A DNA stretch of 64,000 bases from Astropecten irregularis. Its lineage: Eukaryota; Echinodermata; Asteroidea; Paxillosida; Astropectinidae. The notes beneath the pieces are model-generated. The model did no database searches and was not told where the DNA came from. It was given only the letters and a program-made list of their open reading frames with translations. Below are positions 32,601 through 47,600 of the stretch, one piece after another. Both the position numbers and the translations under genes were made by a program. The stretch lies in the NCBI GenBank assembly GCA_963971285.1, contig OZ020244.1:3782001-3846000 (forward strand). Direction: 5' to 3'. Position 1 is the stretch's first letter. Each line of letters starts with the position of its first letter.

Positions 32601-35600
32601 CAAAAAGTAGCTGTACTGTCAGTGAAATTATTGAAAATCTAGTCCAATGGATAAACAAAGAAAGATTATAATTTCCAATTGTCTGATTTTTTTTTTCATT
32701 TGCATCAGAAGTTGGAATTAGGGGTGAAATTTTTCCTAGATACGATGCTGCTCCTTTGTTATTTGTTGGATAAAACCGGTCAGTTCCTTCAATTCTTTGC
32801 ACAGGCTGCAGAAAATGACAGAATTCAAGTACACTGAACATTGCAAGTGTGTAACTTATTAACTTGAAAATTACGGTTTTCAAGATTGTTACAGTTTGCA
32901 AATGCTTAACATAAACTTTGCTTAAAATACCAACTTGGTGACAAACTACAGTGATGGCTTATAATGTATGAAAACCATCAGGGGCCAATTTCATAGAGCT
33001 GCTAAGCACCAAAAACATTGGTACATTAAATAAAATCAGTATGACAGCCAAAACTCCTTATGAATGTTATGCTCAAACAATGGCCGAATACAAGTCAAAA
33101 GCAGTAAACATCACATGAAAATTTAATAAGTAGTCCTGTTTGATCAAGGAAGACTTTCAAAATGTTGGTGCTTAAGCAGCTCTTTGAAATTGGCCCTAGT
33201 ACACGTGTACATCATGCCACAGAGCTTCAAAGCTCTATTATCATACATGTACTGTACTGTACAATTACAAGCGTAATGCGACTGACGTTCACTGTACGTA
33301 CAAAGCCTGCAACATTTCCAATAGCATTACTTTGGGTGTCAAGTTGAAATCAGTACATAAACTTGACAGAAAGACTCATCCTTGTAAAACTTATACCACC
33401 AAGTTATAGAATTGAAAAATACAGGTGTAATGTCACTGACCATAGAATCGCCCACATGTACAGTAAGTTATGTAAAGCAATATGGAAATATGCGTGTATA
33501 CCCTCATTATCCTGTGATAACGTGTCCTTGTGCACTTGGTAGGCTAAATTTAGGGTCATTAAAAGTTGTTTTGGAGTGAAGATCAATAGGCCTTCCCCAT
33601 TGTTGTTTTCACCTGAAAATATACTGTTCAGTAGATTGACATTATAACATATTTTTGCTGGTATTGTTAGGATAATTGATATTACATGTATATTGTACAC
33701 CGTATCAAGTTTGGAAATAAGGCCATAAAAAAAAAATTGTTGTATTGGCGTAACCCGCCCGACCCAAAAATATGCCCCGACCGTAAACATTTTAAACCAA
33801 AAAAATAAAAAATAAAAAAAATGAAAATAAAAATCGGGGAAAAAATAAAATAAAATAAAAAAAATCGCAAATTTGTATGCAGATTAAAAGCTTAAAAGGA
33901 GCAAAAGATGGAAACCAGACTGGAAAAAGTTGTTATGTCATTTCTTGTCTTTATTTGACACGTCAAATACTGTGTTATACAGGGGAAAAAGCATTTAATA
34001 CCCCAGGAAAAAAAATAAATAAAAAAAAATCCGCCCGCCCTACCCTATTTTCCAAACCTCTGTTACGCCAATACAACAATTTTTTTTATGGCCTATACGG
34101 AGGCAATGGAGGTCATGGCCTTCGTTGCCCTGGTTCTTGGCCTTGGTGTCCCTTCAAATGTTTCCATAGACATTATGATTTTCCAATGGAAGTGCCCCTT
34201 GCAATGGAAAATTGGCCTTGCCCTCACCAAACCTTATTTCCAGCCCTGCAGTATATAGACCAGACAAGTGATATCCCATAATGAACAGCTTTTGCATTTT
34301 CTTTCAATATGTATCGGTGACTAGTGCAGAAATCAAATTTGAAAAGTTCAAAGTTGGCCTTAAAAAAAGATGTTCAACACTCAACAAATCTCGCTTTATT
34401 TCTTAGATCTAATTAATAACTTGACATGAGAAAAAAATATTAATTTCCCATTGAAAAAAGACTGCGAGTCTTTTTTGATGATTTTTCTCTCAACATGCTC
34501 AGCCCGCAAACTCTCCAAAAGTATTTTGTCAATGGGGGCAGCAGACAAATCTGTGTGATTTTGTGATTTCGTTTAATTGCCATAATTCAGAGAATTTTCA
34601 GGAGCTTGCGGGCTGAGAGAAAAATCATCCAAAAAGACTCTCTTTCTGTGTTCAGTGTGAGATACCGGTAAATATTTTTCTCATGTCAAGTAATTTAAGG
34701 ATAATACACGTAGTTCTATTTTTTTCTAACAAATAAAGCAAGGTTTGTTGAGTGTTGAACATCCTCTTTAAGAAAAGACAGCATATGGTCACGTTTTTGG
34801 AAGAAAGTATTTATACCGATCATCTAGTTTGGAGAATGCACATTATAGAATTAACGTGTTCTATTCCTAACACAGGAATAGCAGTGTTGTAGTCGAGTAC
34901 TTTTTTCCGAGTACCAATCACTGCCAAGTACCAAGACAGGTCGAGTACTTTGCCAGTCGAGTACAAGTACCGTACTGGTTTCCGAGTACAAGTACTTGTG
35001 CACCTCAGTACAAGTACGAGTACAAGTACTTATCTTCCAAGTACGAGTACAAGTACTTATTTTCCGGAAAAAAACCCAAACAAGTTGCGCTGTAGCTTTT
35101 GACTCCATTCTGCACAAATTCTCGGTATTCTTTGAACCCAAATTGAACAACAGTTTCTGTTGATGTGGACGACATGCCTACAGCTGACCTAAAAACGGTG
35201 GTCAACACACGTGGCTATGCGTTGCAACAGTAATACATGTACGTCACAACAACGTAAACGCCAGGCACGGCGAAGTCTATTTTCCAGACTCAACTACCGG
35301 TATTCATAAGCGTGTAATTTCTATATGCTAGATTCAATTCGTAGTTAAAATGTTCAGATTCACGAACTTTAACTGTTCACAGATTTTTTTAATCGTACTC
35401 TTTTTCGAGTACGAGTACGTAGATGCTCGAGTACAATTTTTGGATGTCGAGTTCCGAGTATTTTGTAGCCCGAGTACAAGTACCAAAGACCGAGTATTTG
35501 GACGTTCGAGTACGAGTACGAGTACTCAGAAAACGGTATTCGAGTAGTACTCGAGTGTGAGTACTGAGTACGAGTACTACAACACTGAGGAATACCCTGT

Positions 35601-38600
35601 TTTGATCAGTCCCATGCTGGTTACATGTACTTAGGTTCCTCCCTGTATATAATTCCAGCACTTGTAACTCATCAGCTTGTAACTTGACAAGATTGATCAC
35701 ACTTAAGTTGTTTGGACAGCGTAAAGTCAGTTAACACGTGCACAAATTCCACTTCATGTTGAGCGGAATCCCGAGTGCGCGCACTCGAGTCGAAGTTTGG
35801 ATCCTTTCCAAGATTAAAATAATCACTGCGTTATTTTAAGATTGACCGATTGTAAAGGTGAATATACATGTACTAGGTGAAACCAGTATTAGTACACAGT
35901 GTATGATACTGTACATACTGTCTCTGTACATGACACACTTATGGGTGCACCCAAGTAAATAGTCCCAAAATCCGTCCTCCGAGCTCCTGAATAAAAGGTA
36001 AGCACTCAATATATTATAAATGAGAGAGTTCTGAGAGCCATGAAATTGAGGGACTTGAAGAAATAGGGCACTGGACCTCCTGCCTGGACTGTGGGCTTCC
36101 ATTTGTGACAATTTTTGATGCAATTTTCTGAGAAAGTAGGTCTATTTAAGCCGCTTTGCAGAGGGATGTTTTTTTGAGAATGGCTTCTTTGACTGAAGTG
36201 AATCATACCTTGTTTTAGGCGTGGTCAGCTGAGTATTTCACAAAAATTCAATGGTCAACCCACCATAAAATGAAAAGAAAATTAAAGGTGACATGTTTTC
36301 TGTGCAACCTGAACACCTGTGAGAGTTCTGAGTATTTTTCAATGATTTTTGAAGAATTAGGAGTTGTCACTGTTGTCTATGGGAGTTTACATGTAATACT
36401 TGGGTGCAACCTTATGGATGTTATTTTGCAACAGCGCCCTCTGTTGTTGAGGATGGTAGTCTGTTATTAGGAAGCATCTACACACATTATCATGCAAATG
36501 CCAGCACGTCTGCTTGATACCACAGGAATTTATCAATTTGATCGGAGACAATATCTCCAGATGTCTTGCATCGGCTTTTGACACGAGGAGCTCTGTCAGA
36601 AAACACTTGGGGATGAACTCCGAGACATGTGGTGATGTTTAAGGCGTGTCTTATGATGAATCTCTTTTGGGGAGAGAAAATTTGAGTTGGGCTCAAATGA
36701 AATGATTGTTTTCCTTCTTAAGCCCTGTCCGCACTGGACTTTTTTGGATAAAATTACCGAGATGCTGGGTACTTTACCCATTTAAAATGCAGCGTACAAG
36801 ATTTGCAAGGCCTCAAAAAAAAAAAATTGAGTTTTAGACAGAAAATGGACTCAACAGTTCGTAAACTGCAAACACTCATCATGGGAAATCTTGGTTTATC
36901 AGATGCTGGGTTCTTCCAGGAAATCAAGATTTAGTGTCTTTTAAAAAGATCGTTCGTTCGAACGATTTAGTAGCATTTCTAAAGTATTCGGAGGGGGCAA
37001 GATTATTTCGGCCGTATTTCTGCTATCCAGATGAACTAAGCATAAAAAGGTACATGAAACAATGTTTGTAAAGAAGTTTAAGACCTTCACTTCTGTTTAA
37101 GTACCAAATTCAGCCAAAACGCACATCTTTGCAAATCCTATGCTCCCTTAAAATTCAGGAGAAGAACTGCCAAGTTAATGTGATGAAGGAAAAATCAGGT
37201 TAAATTGCCCTTTGGACTTCATAAGTGCATTCAACTTAATGAGTTGAAGAATGCCATTATAAGCTCGTTAACATCATCATGGCTTTCAATTTTAGGTTAT
37301 GATACTGTTAGTATCAATGAGTTTTCGCTGAAGTTGAAAACGGACCGCCCGGTTTGGACAAATAAACAGATTTATTGGGTTAATGCATTAGAATTTGGGG
37401 TTAAGCTGTCTGTGAACTTCACAAGTGCATTTATCTTAATGGGACATTAAATTGCTTTATGATAATAATAATAATAGAATAATAATAATTTTAGGAGGCT
37501 AATCATCCTTACTCGCAAGCTGGGGTGCTGAATTACGAAGGATGCGACTACAATATGATCGAGTTGCCGGCATTCACAGGCATCCTTGGCTGCCAGCCAC
37601 TTAATTACCAATTATGATCACAGAGCACAGCCTGAGATAGGAAGTGTTTGATTTTTGTGGAGGGAGGAAAACTGGAGAACCCGGAGAAAAACCCTTGAAG
37701 CATAGGAAAGAACTAATGCATACATTACATGTAACTATATTCACATGACCCAAGCCGGAATCGAACCCAGGCCATATTGTGTGTACCGGTATCTATATAC
37801 ATTGTACATGTCTACATACACTGAACATGTACTGTACATGTGTACATATAGTGTACATGTATGTTTTAGCCATGCTGGTCGGCACTGGTCGGGGATTTCC
37901 GGCACTCAGCCTTTCCGACCGGCACTCGAGATGAAAAATCATGTTACCGACCGGCGCAAAAAATCTTGAAAATCACAGAAAATACACAACTTGTTACAAA
38001 ATAAATGTTGTGTTTTTTCACTGAAAGAACATTAAGATTTTCATATGGAGACAAATTTTGAAAGAAAAATCGACCAAATACCCGATTAGAAAGCAGAATG
38101 TTGCTGACACGCTCATGTACGTACGTACTTGCATTTAGCTACCATCACCATCTCTTGGTCCCCGGTAGTGAGGGGCAAGAGCTCCGCTTGCTACGCTTCA
38201 TAATAAGTAAATTTAGCCGACACTCAAAATGGGCTAGCTATAACACTGTGTACAGTATGTATGTCATGTAGTATACATGTAGGCATTAGGCCTTTTCACA
38301 CTACAAGCTTTTAACCCGGGGCGAACTCAACCCGTGGTGAACTCCATTCCCGCCCTGGGTTGAAATTTGATTTTCAACCCCGTGTTCAACCCAGTATCGT
38401 TTTACACTTGCCTCTCGCGAACCCACCTTCAACCCGGGGCGAACTCAACCTGATTCAATTCACACTGCACTTTCCAACCCGGGTCGAAAGTTTCAACCCA
38501 GGGCGAAAAATGTCAACCCTGGCCCGGAGCAGGGTTGACTTCAACCCGGGGTTGGCGCGGGGTTGAACAATTTCCAGTGTGAATTGCTGCCGATTTCAAC

Positions 38601-41600
38601 TCCGCGTCACCCCCGCCTCAACTCCGCGTCAACCCCGAGATTTGTCCAGTCCGAAAAGGCCTATTGATATTTTACCAGGACATTTGTAATGCTGTCTGCA
38701 CTGCACATTGTTTGGGTTAAACCTTCTGGGAGGAGAGGCTATTTTCCCATTTCGAATACAGCGCACATTCATGTACTCTCAAGAGCTTTTTTCAATTTAC
38801 ATTTCCCAAGTCCAGCAGTGCAATGTCCTTTTATATACTTACAACTGCTGCCCAGGATGAGTGGCTCTTAAATGATTTATACAGAGACAGTTATCCCAGA
38901 GTGGAAGGTGTTATTCAGTAAAAGCGGCTCAGACAAGCTATGTACATCTGGCCAGGTGATACAGAGGCTGCATTACATTGCATAGTACATGTACTGTATG
39001 TGCTTTACATTGCATTCATGTGTAAATTACAAGTTTCATGTTACTTTACCAGTACCGGTATATTGATTCAACCTTAAAGGTAATATCATACTTTTCATTT
39101 TGTCAAAGAAATTCAGATTCACAGGCAAAAATATCAAGGAAGATACAGTATCAGTCATCTGTGAATTTTCCAGTCCCATACAGTGCCCACTTTTAGAGAA
39201 AACAGTGAAAGAAAACGCTCACGGTATTTTAAAATCTTTTCACAGGATTTTTTATCTCCCGAAGATCAAAATTATTTTTAGTTAATGGTTTTACTGTTTT
39301 ATTTTGATACAGAATTTTAGACTGAAAAATTGTAACGGTATGTTTCTACCATCACCATCTTTATTCCATCTTATTGTAAGTTAGAGGTAAATCTGTGAAG
39401 ATTTCTCGTTTGTATGCTACCAAAGTATGATAGTACTTTTAAAGTAGAATGCCACTATAACGAACACCACTTTACTAAACATTCGGCTGTACCGAATGTC
39501 ATCCTTGGGAGACTTTGGACAATGTTGGAGAACCGGTCTTCAAGTCAACAGCGCACACGCACGCAATTGTGAGCATGCACGCACATACTCACAATTGCGT
39601 GCGCGTGCGCTGTTGACTTGAAGACCTGCGGTTCTCAAAAGAATCCCATTTTGATGTACAAAACATGCCAAACATTGTTGTTTGGCTGTTAAAATCACTA
39701 TAACAAACTACCACTATAACCAACATTTCTGGTAGATCCTGCCATATTCGTTATAGCGGCGTTTCACTGTATTACCATTGCTTTGGTTTTGGCTTATGCA
39801 ACTCAATGTACAGTGCACTTCAAACGTGCAGCACTCACACATTACATATTTGGACATTTGCCAGAAGTAGATTCTTAAATTTTGTATGAAAATCTGCTGT
39901 TAAGTCTAAAAGCCACTTATGGTATGTGTAAGTGGAGGGATGAAGAAAATACCCAGAGTAGCTACCGATAAGGATTGGCATCACTCTTGAAGGAAAATAA
40001 GCCAACGGATTGAAGGATACATTCACCAGGCATCGGAACAGAATCCTTCAGAACCCGATCTAGTACTTTCAAACCGTCTCAGAAAACTTATATTTTCTGA
40101 AGTGGAAAACCATGGGCACGAGTCTTAGCATACTTTTATGACAAGCTGCTTTGTAGCAACACATTTTTTATATAAATGTGGACATCCTTTTTTTTTGTTC
40201 GCATGTTTAAGGTGACAGCCCGACCGAAATGATAAATACAAGTCATAAACTGAGCATAAACTGAGCTGCAAACTGCTCATCAACCAAAATAATGACCTGA
40301 AAAAATACTTGGAGATTAGGCGGGCCTGATGTTTTGATCCTAGCAGGATCTTCCTCAAGTCTAAATGATCAGAGTTAGGAGGGCCTGACGTTTCAATCCC
40401 CGCAGGATCTTTCTCAAAGGATAAATGGTCAGAGTTAGGAGGGCCAGACGTTTCAATCCTAGCGGGATCTTTCTCAAAGGCTAAATGGTCAGAGTTAGGA
40501 GGGCCAGACGTTTCAATCCTAGCGGGATCTTTCTCAAAGGCTAAATGGTCAGAGTTAGGAGGGCCTGACGTTTCAATCCTAGCGGGATCTTTTTCAAAGG
40601 CTAAATGGTCAGAGTTAGGAGAGCCTGACGTTTCAATCCTAGCGGGATCTTTCTCAAAGACTAAATGGTCAGAGTTAGGAGGGCCTGACGTTTCAATCCT
40701 AGCGGGATCTTTCTCAAAGGCTAAATGGTCAGAGTTAGGAGGGTCTGATGTTTCAATCCTAGCGGGATCTTTTTCAAAGGCTAAATAGTCAGAGTTAGGA
40801 GGGCCTGATGTTTTGATCCTAGCAGGATCTTTCTCAAAGGCTAAATGGTCAGAGTTAGGAGGGCCTGACGTTTCAATCCTAGCAGGATCTTTCTCAAAGG
40901 CTAAATGGTCAGAGTTAGGAGGGTCTGATGTTTCAATCCTAGCAGGATCTTTCTCAAAGGCTAGATAGTCAGAGTTAATAGAAGGGCCTGATGTTTTGAT
41001 CCTAACAGGATCTTTCTCAAAGGCTAAATGGTCAGAGTTAGGAATACCTGACGTTTCGATCCTAGCAGGATCTTCCTCAAATGCTAAATGGTCAGAGTTA
41101 GGAGGGCCTGATGTTTCAATCTTAGCAGGATCATTTTCAAAGGTTAGTGGTCAGATTTTATATATATAAAAAGTGAAAACCTGGGGGGGTTGCAACCCCC
41201 CTAGCCCCCCCCGGGATCTACGCCCATGGCCAGCAGCGTTTATGGCCTGTATGTTCAGTAACTTAAATGAGTCTGTGATGGATGAATTATTACTCACGTA
41301 TGTTTGAGTGATCATGTTCCCTGAAATTTATTACATGTTGTAAACAGCATCGCTCTCATATCTATGAGAGCGATGTATAATCAATAACCATAAACATGTA
41401 GCCCTACTTTAACATTTTCTTGTTTCTTTGACTAGGTTTTTGAAAAGCGAGAGCCTACTTTGATAATGATTATGACTTAAAGGTACTTTAGTAGCAAACC
41501 AAAATAAAAATCTTCACAGATTTAACTATAACTTACAGGATATTAAAGATGGTGTTGGTAGAAACTTTTTTTCCCTGGAATGCTGTTTTTATCGAGAAAA

Positions 41601-44600
41601 GAGCAAAATTATTTACCCCAAAATGGTTTTGATCAAAACTCATGTGAAAAGATTTGAAAATACTGTGAGCGTTTTCCACTGTTTGGTTTGTGTGGTAATC
41701 AATAGTTAATGATCCAGGGGTCGATTTCACAAAGCCCTATGATAGATCAATCGTAACTTGAGATACGAAGGATAACCCATCGTATCTTTTGCAGGGCTGT
41801 AATGCATCATAAGTTCTACGATTGATAGTAAGTGACGATGAGTTTGTCGAAATCGACCCCAGTTCCCCTGTGGAGACTGTTGTAATTAATGTGTGGTAAG
41901 CAGCTTTTCTCTTGTGTGGTAGGTGCAGAGGGTAAGGGTTAATCCAGTTCCCCTGTGGAGACTGTGTTAATGTGTGGTGCAGCTCTTGTCTTGTGCAGTA
42001 GGCGCAGAGGGTTGGGGTTAATATCCAGTCACCCTATAGAGACTGTGGTAATGTGTGGTAAGCAGCTTTTCTCTTGTGTGGTAGGTGCAGAGGGTAAGGG
42101 TTAATCCAGTCCCACTGTGGAGACTGTGGTAATGTGTGGTAAGCAGCTCTTGTCTTGTGCGGTAGGTGCAGAGGGTTAGGGTTAATCCAGTCCCCCTGTG
42201 GAGACTGTGGTAATGTTTGGTAAGCAGCTCTTGTCTTGTGCGGTAGGTGCAGAGGGTTAGGGTTAATCCAGTCCCCCTGTGGAGACTGTGGTAATGTGTG
42301 GTACGCAGCTCTTGTCGTTTGTGGTAGGTGCAGAGGGTTAGGGTTTATATCCAGTCCCCCTGTGGTGACTGTGGTAATGTGTGTTAAGCAGCTTTTGTCT
42401 TGTGTGGTAGATGCAGAGGGTTAGCGTTAATATCCAGTCCCCCTGTGGAGACTGGTAATTTGTGGTAAGCAGCTCTTCTCTTGTGTGGTAGGTGCAGAGG
42501 GTGAGGGTTAATCAGACGATCCAGCCCTAATCCAGCCCTGTGGCCTTTTGTTTTACAAAGCTGTTAGACTCATGAGAAGATCTTAGGATAATAGGATTGC
42601 ATACATAGGTTTTATCACCATAGCAATAACAAGCCACAGCCCTAATGCTTCCAATTTGGGATACGGCTTAAGATTTGGCTGATTTGATTCAGGATATGGT
42701 CACTGACCAAAATGCCCAAGGGCTTAGAATTAGCGTCTTGAACAGAGAGATGTTATCAGGTTATTAATATCATGCACCTGCTCCGACTATTGATATGCTG
42801 GTCAAAACCAATACTAATTGACAATGACCATTCCGTAATATGAGAACTTCATTCTAATATGGAACAATTCGACCTGTCATACGTGTACATGTACAGCTCT
42901 GTACATGTACTGTACATATTGGAGTCAATGCACATGTACACCATACATGATATTGATGATGATGGCTATAGCTTTGTGTACAAAGATCAGGGGCCAATTT
43001 CATGGAGCTGCTAAGCACAACAATTTGCTTAGCACAAAAATGTCTTGCCCAATAAAACAAACCACCCGAAAATGTCATTTGATATTCATGGTCAGTGAAC
43101 AACAACCAAAGAACAATCATAAGTGATACACAATACATGGAAATTTGGTTGTTAACCCTGTTTTTATCAAGACAGAAATATCGTGCTTAGCAAATTTTTG
43201 TGCTAAGCAGCACTGTGAAATTGGCCCCTGTGGCAAGGCAAAAGACAAGCATCCTAAAGTATACAGTTGCACACTCTGCTATGGCTATATGCAAACAAGG
43301 GGCCAATTTCATAGAGCTGCTTAAGCACACAAATTTGTTTTAGCACCAAAAACCTTGGTAAATAAAATGAGTATGTCAGCCACAATACCTTGTGAATGTT
43401 TTGCTCAGCAAACAATGACCGAATACTAGTCAAAAGCAGTAAACATCACATGAAGATTTGGTTGGCAATCCTGTTTGATAAAAAAGAAGACTTTCATGCT
43501 TCATCAAATTTTGTGTTTACATATGTAAGCAGCTCTATGAAATTGGCCCCAGTTCTTGAACATGTTGAAGAACATGACTTGTTATACTTAAATTAATACA
43601 CACATGAAAGAACAGCTATATACATGTACCCAAATTTGTATCCTTGTGGAGACATGGCTTTGTTCTCGTGTACTAAATGAACCCTTTCCGAAAAGCAGAA
43701 TTGAAATTGCTCCCATTTGAACCAGAATCACTTTCCTGGGTTGAAATTTCTAGCGAACGTCCCTTATATAAAAACTTCACTTTGCGACGAATAAGTAAAC
43801 TACATATATGTATGTATGTATACTTTTGAAAATTCCTACTTTTTGAGTTAATTCCAAATATCATTTTGTGAAAACCTTGTGGAGACCTATACACCTTTAG
43901 AATTTCCCTGTGGAGAAATATTCAACCTATTGTGCTCGGTCTCCACAAGGCACCAGATATGTGTTCCAGCAAGCCTTGAAATAAACGGAGGCCATGGCCT
44001 TCGTTGCCCTGGTTCTTGGCCTTGGTGCCCCTTCAAATGTTTCAAATTTTCAAATGGAAGTGCCCCTTGCAATGGAAAAGTGGCCTTGCCCTCACCAAAC
44101 CTTATTTCCAGCCCTGCATTAGTCATTGCCTTGGATATGCCAGGACATAAAATACAGCATTTCATCATATCGTAACAACTGCATGGTAAACTGTGTATAG
44201 GCCCACATGGGTTGTTCTACTATACCTAACTAGGGCAGAATTTTATGACGGTGTCCATGATATTACATCCATAAATTGATTATCCTGTTAATAAACAAGC
44301 GCACGTGTGCAGCTGCTCCTTAGATTAGTACATACATCAATAGGGAGGAAAATACATCAATGCTAATTAGGATTTCAAATTAAAGGATGACATGTTCCAT
44401 GATGAACACTGTCACTTATCTTGCTCGTGATGTACAACTAAATTTGTGGATGAAATAAAATGCTCAGAGTAAGCCTGTGACGTTTCGATCCTAGCAGGAT
44501 CTTTCTCAAAGGCTAAATGGTCAAAGTTAGGAGGACCTGATGTTTCAATCCTAGCAGGATCTTTCTCAAAGGCTAAATGATCAAAGTTAGGAGGACCTGA

Positions 44601-47600
44601 TGTTTCAATCCTAGCAGGATCTTTCTCAAAGGCTAAATGGTCAAAGTTAGGAGGACCTGATGTTTCAATCCTAGCAGGATCTTTCTCAAAGGCTAAATGG
44701 TCAGAGTTAGGAGGGCCTGACATTTCAATCCTAGCAGGATCTTTTACAAAGGCTAAATGGTCAGTTAGGAGGGCCTGATGTTTCGATCCTAACAGGATCT
44801 TTCTCAAAGACTAAATGGTCAGAGTTAGGAGGGCCTGATGTTTTGATCCTAGCAGGATCTTTTTCAAAGGCTAAATGGTCAGAGTTAGGAGGGCCTGATG
44901 TTTGGATCCTAGCAGGATCTTTTTCAAAGGCTAAATGGTCAGAGTTAGGAGGGCCTGACGTTTCGATACTAGCAGGATCTTTCTCAAGGATTCTAAAGCC
45001 TTTGAGAAAGATCCTGCTACTAGGATTGAAACATCAGGCCCTCTTAACTCTGAGCATTTTCATTCCAAGTCAGTATTTCAGTCGATGAGCAGTTTGCAGG
45101 GGTTTATTACTTGTTTTGAAGATGATGAAGCAGAAAATAGTAGAGTAGATATTGAAAAGAAGTTCTAAACATGTTTTCCACAAACGCAGGCTGTCCCTGA
45201 ATGTGTTCAGAACCCATAGTACTGTACATGTACCAATTCACGGCATCCAATAAGAGTTCCTTTGGTTGGTTTCACAAAACACTTCGATAAATCTGAACGC
45301 TGCATCATCAGTAAAGGTTTTGGAATTTTGGAGAGATTTTGCATAGTATGAAAAGCCCTGTAGGGATGGCATCATGTTCTACAGCTCTAGGGCTATTTAT
45401 GAAACAGAGGCTCAGTCTCCGTCTCAGACTGGGGCTCCATTTTCATGAATCCACTCTGAAATAACGGGTATAAAGGTAGATGCTTTTGGCTGCGTTTCGG
45501 AAGTAGATTCTCTGGTTTGAAAAGGAAAACAGAGCTTCAGCTTCAATGAAAAACCACAACCTAGGATTTGAGATCCGGAGCCTAAGCCTGAGCCCGAGCC
45601 TGAACTGCCGTTTCGTAAACCCCTTATGAAAGGTACAATGTACATTGTACATCAGGTCATGTACCACATCATGTGACCAGGTTTTGACCAATGAGATGCC
45701 TCAATATGTAACAATGCAATCTGTTGGTTTAATCAAAAATTTCACCGAAAGATCGATCCCCTACCAAGAACCGCAAATCCTGTCATTTCCTCTTGAATGA
45801 CTTTCAAATCTCCGTTTCATCAAGCCTGTCGCTGGAAGCCCGATGCAAACATGGCTTCCAAGAAAATTACCGTGATTCAGGTCTTAATTTAGCATCATCA
45901 ACAGGATTTCCATTTGGGGCTAACCAAATGCGTATTTATCCTTTCCGATCCTTGTTTTTCATTCTCGGCGATGAATGAAAGGATCGTGATCCTTCCAAAC
46001 GATTTTTGGAGTTAATTTTCCTTTTGCGTTTGCGTGGAGAGCGAAGACCACCACGATGAGGCATGATTCCTAGAACGGAATTAATCTTCTCCCCTGGAAA
46101 AACACTCATTCAGTAGCAGGTTGCTCCTTGTTTTCCCAACGTACCCTTTTGTTTCTTGACGAGAGCCCACGTGTCGCCCATTACTCTTTCTGTCTGGTGG
46201 TTTTGCTGTTTTGAGAGCAAATTCTCGGTACCGTATTTCTTTGAGCGTGACCACATGTATGATTAATTGTGATAGTGCTTGCTTTGTATTTGATGGGAGA
46301 ATTTGCGGTCATCTCAGCGACGCTTCCTTGTGTAAACGGGCACGTGCCCGGTGGTGTGATACGCCTGGCTGTGGTTTTAGCTGAACAGGAAATTAGGTAG
46401 AGTATTGAAGAAGTCCAGCCGACCTGCTGGAATTTTGCTGGGGCATTTTTCTCTGCAAGCATGGCAAGTGATTGTCTCTACAAGTAATCATTGAATATGT
46501 ATGGCATAAATGGTTCGTGCCCTATCTCCGTGAGTCATGTACTTCATCAGTGCAGTGTTCACCCTCAATCCTTTACTGTTAAAGGTACAGGGGCCAATTT
46601 CATAAAACTGTTACTTCAGCACAAAAATTCGCTAAGCATGACATTTCCGTCTTAATAAAAACAGGGTTAACAATCAAATTTCCACGTGTTGTGTATCACT
46701 TGTGATTGTTCTTTGGCTGTTGTTCGCTGACCATGAATATCAAATGGAATTTTCAATGGTGGTTTGTTTTATAATGGCGAGACATTTTTGTACTAAGCAC
46801 ATTTTTGTGCTTAACAGTTTTATGAAATTGGCCCCAGTACTGTACAGGATTGGTAACATACTCAAACAGAAATGTTCACAGATTATGTATAACGTTCAGG
46901 GTATGAAGATGGTGCTGATAGAAACATACCGTTAAAATAATTCAACATGAAATGCTGTATTAATTCAGAAATGAATAAAAAACAAAGACTTAAAACAGTT
47001 TTGATCTCGGCGTAAGATCAAAACCATTCTTCATGTTTTAAAAGAAAAATTTAGCCGGGTTGTCACTTTTTTCTTGTGACTAAAATGTCCAAGTTTTCAC
47101 AGGTTTATTTATATTTCATGTGCATAATGGATCAGACAAATTGTGAGTGCTGTTCTGTGACCTTTACCAATCATGTATTATACCTTTAAATATACCTTTC
47201 ACTGAAATGGTTCACAGTACTTTATATGGAATTGTATGTTTTATTGTATGCTACATGAATGTGTACTAATTAAGTCCATAATTTGCTGTTCCATCTCATT
47301 ACATCAATCATGGTACCAGGGGGTACATCTAATTGATTTGTTTTTCATGGCATTAATTAAACCAAGTGACTTAATAGTTTATGACAATAAATATATACGT
47401 GTATCACAACCATATACATGTAACAATCCACGGACTGTATGCCTAGATACATTACATATAACTGTATCATTTCACAACATTCAAGAACAGTAGGCCTATA
47501 ATGTACCACCTCGCAACATTAAAGAACTGTATAATGTACATTGTAAATGTGATTTTATTTACCAAGATTTTTCGTGCTTAAGCAAATTTTGGTGCTTAAT

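Noticed and set aside
33404-33790. 128-residue hydrophobic minus-strand ORF
   Set aside because: Its composition follows AT-rich DNA, it has no motif, and it runs into the MITE terminus at 33719.
42170-42190. Interstitial telomere
   Set aside because: TTAGGG words occur once or twice per 82-bp unit and are not in continuous runs.
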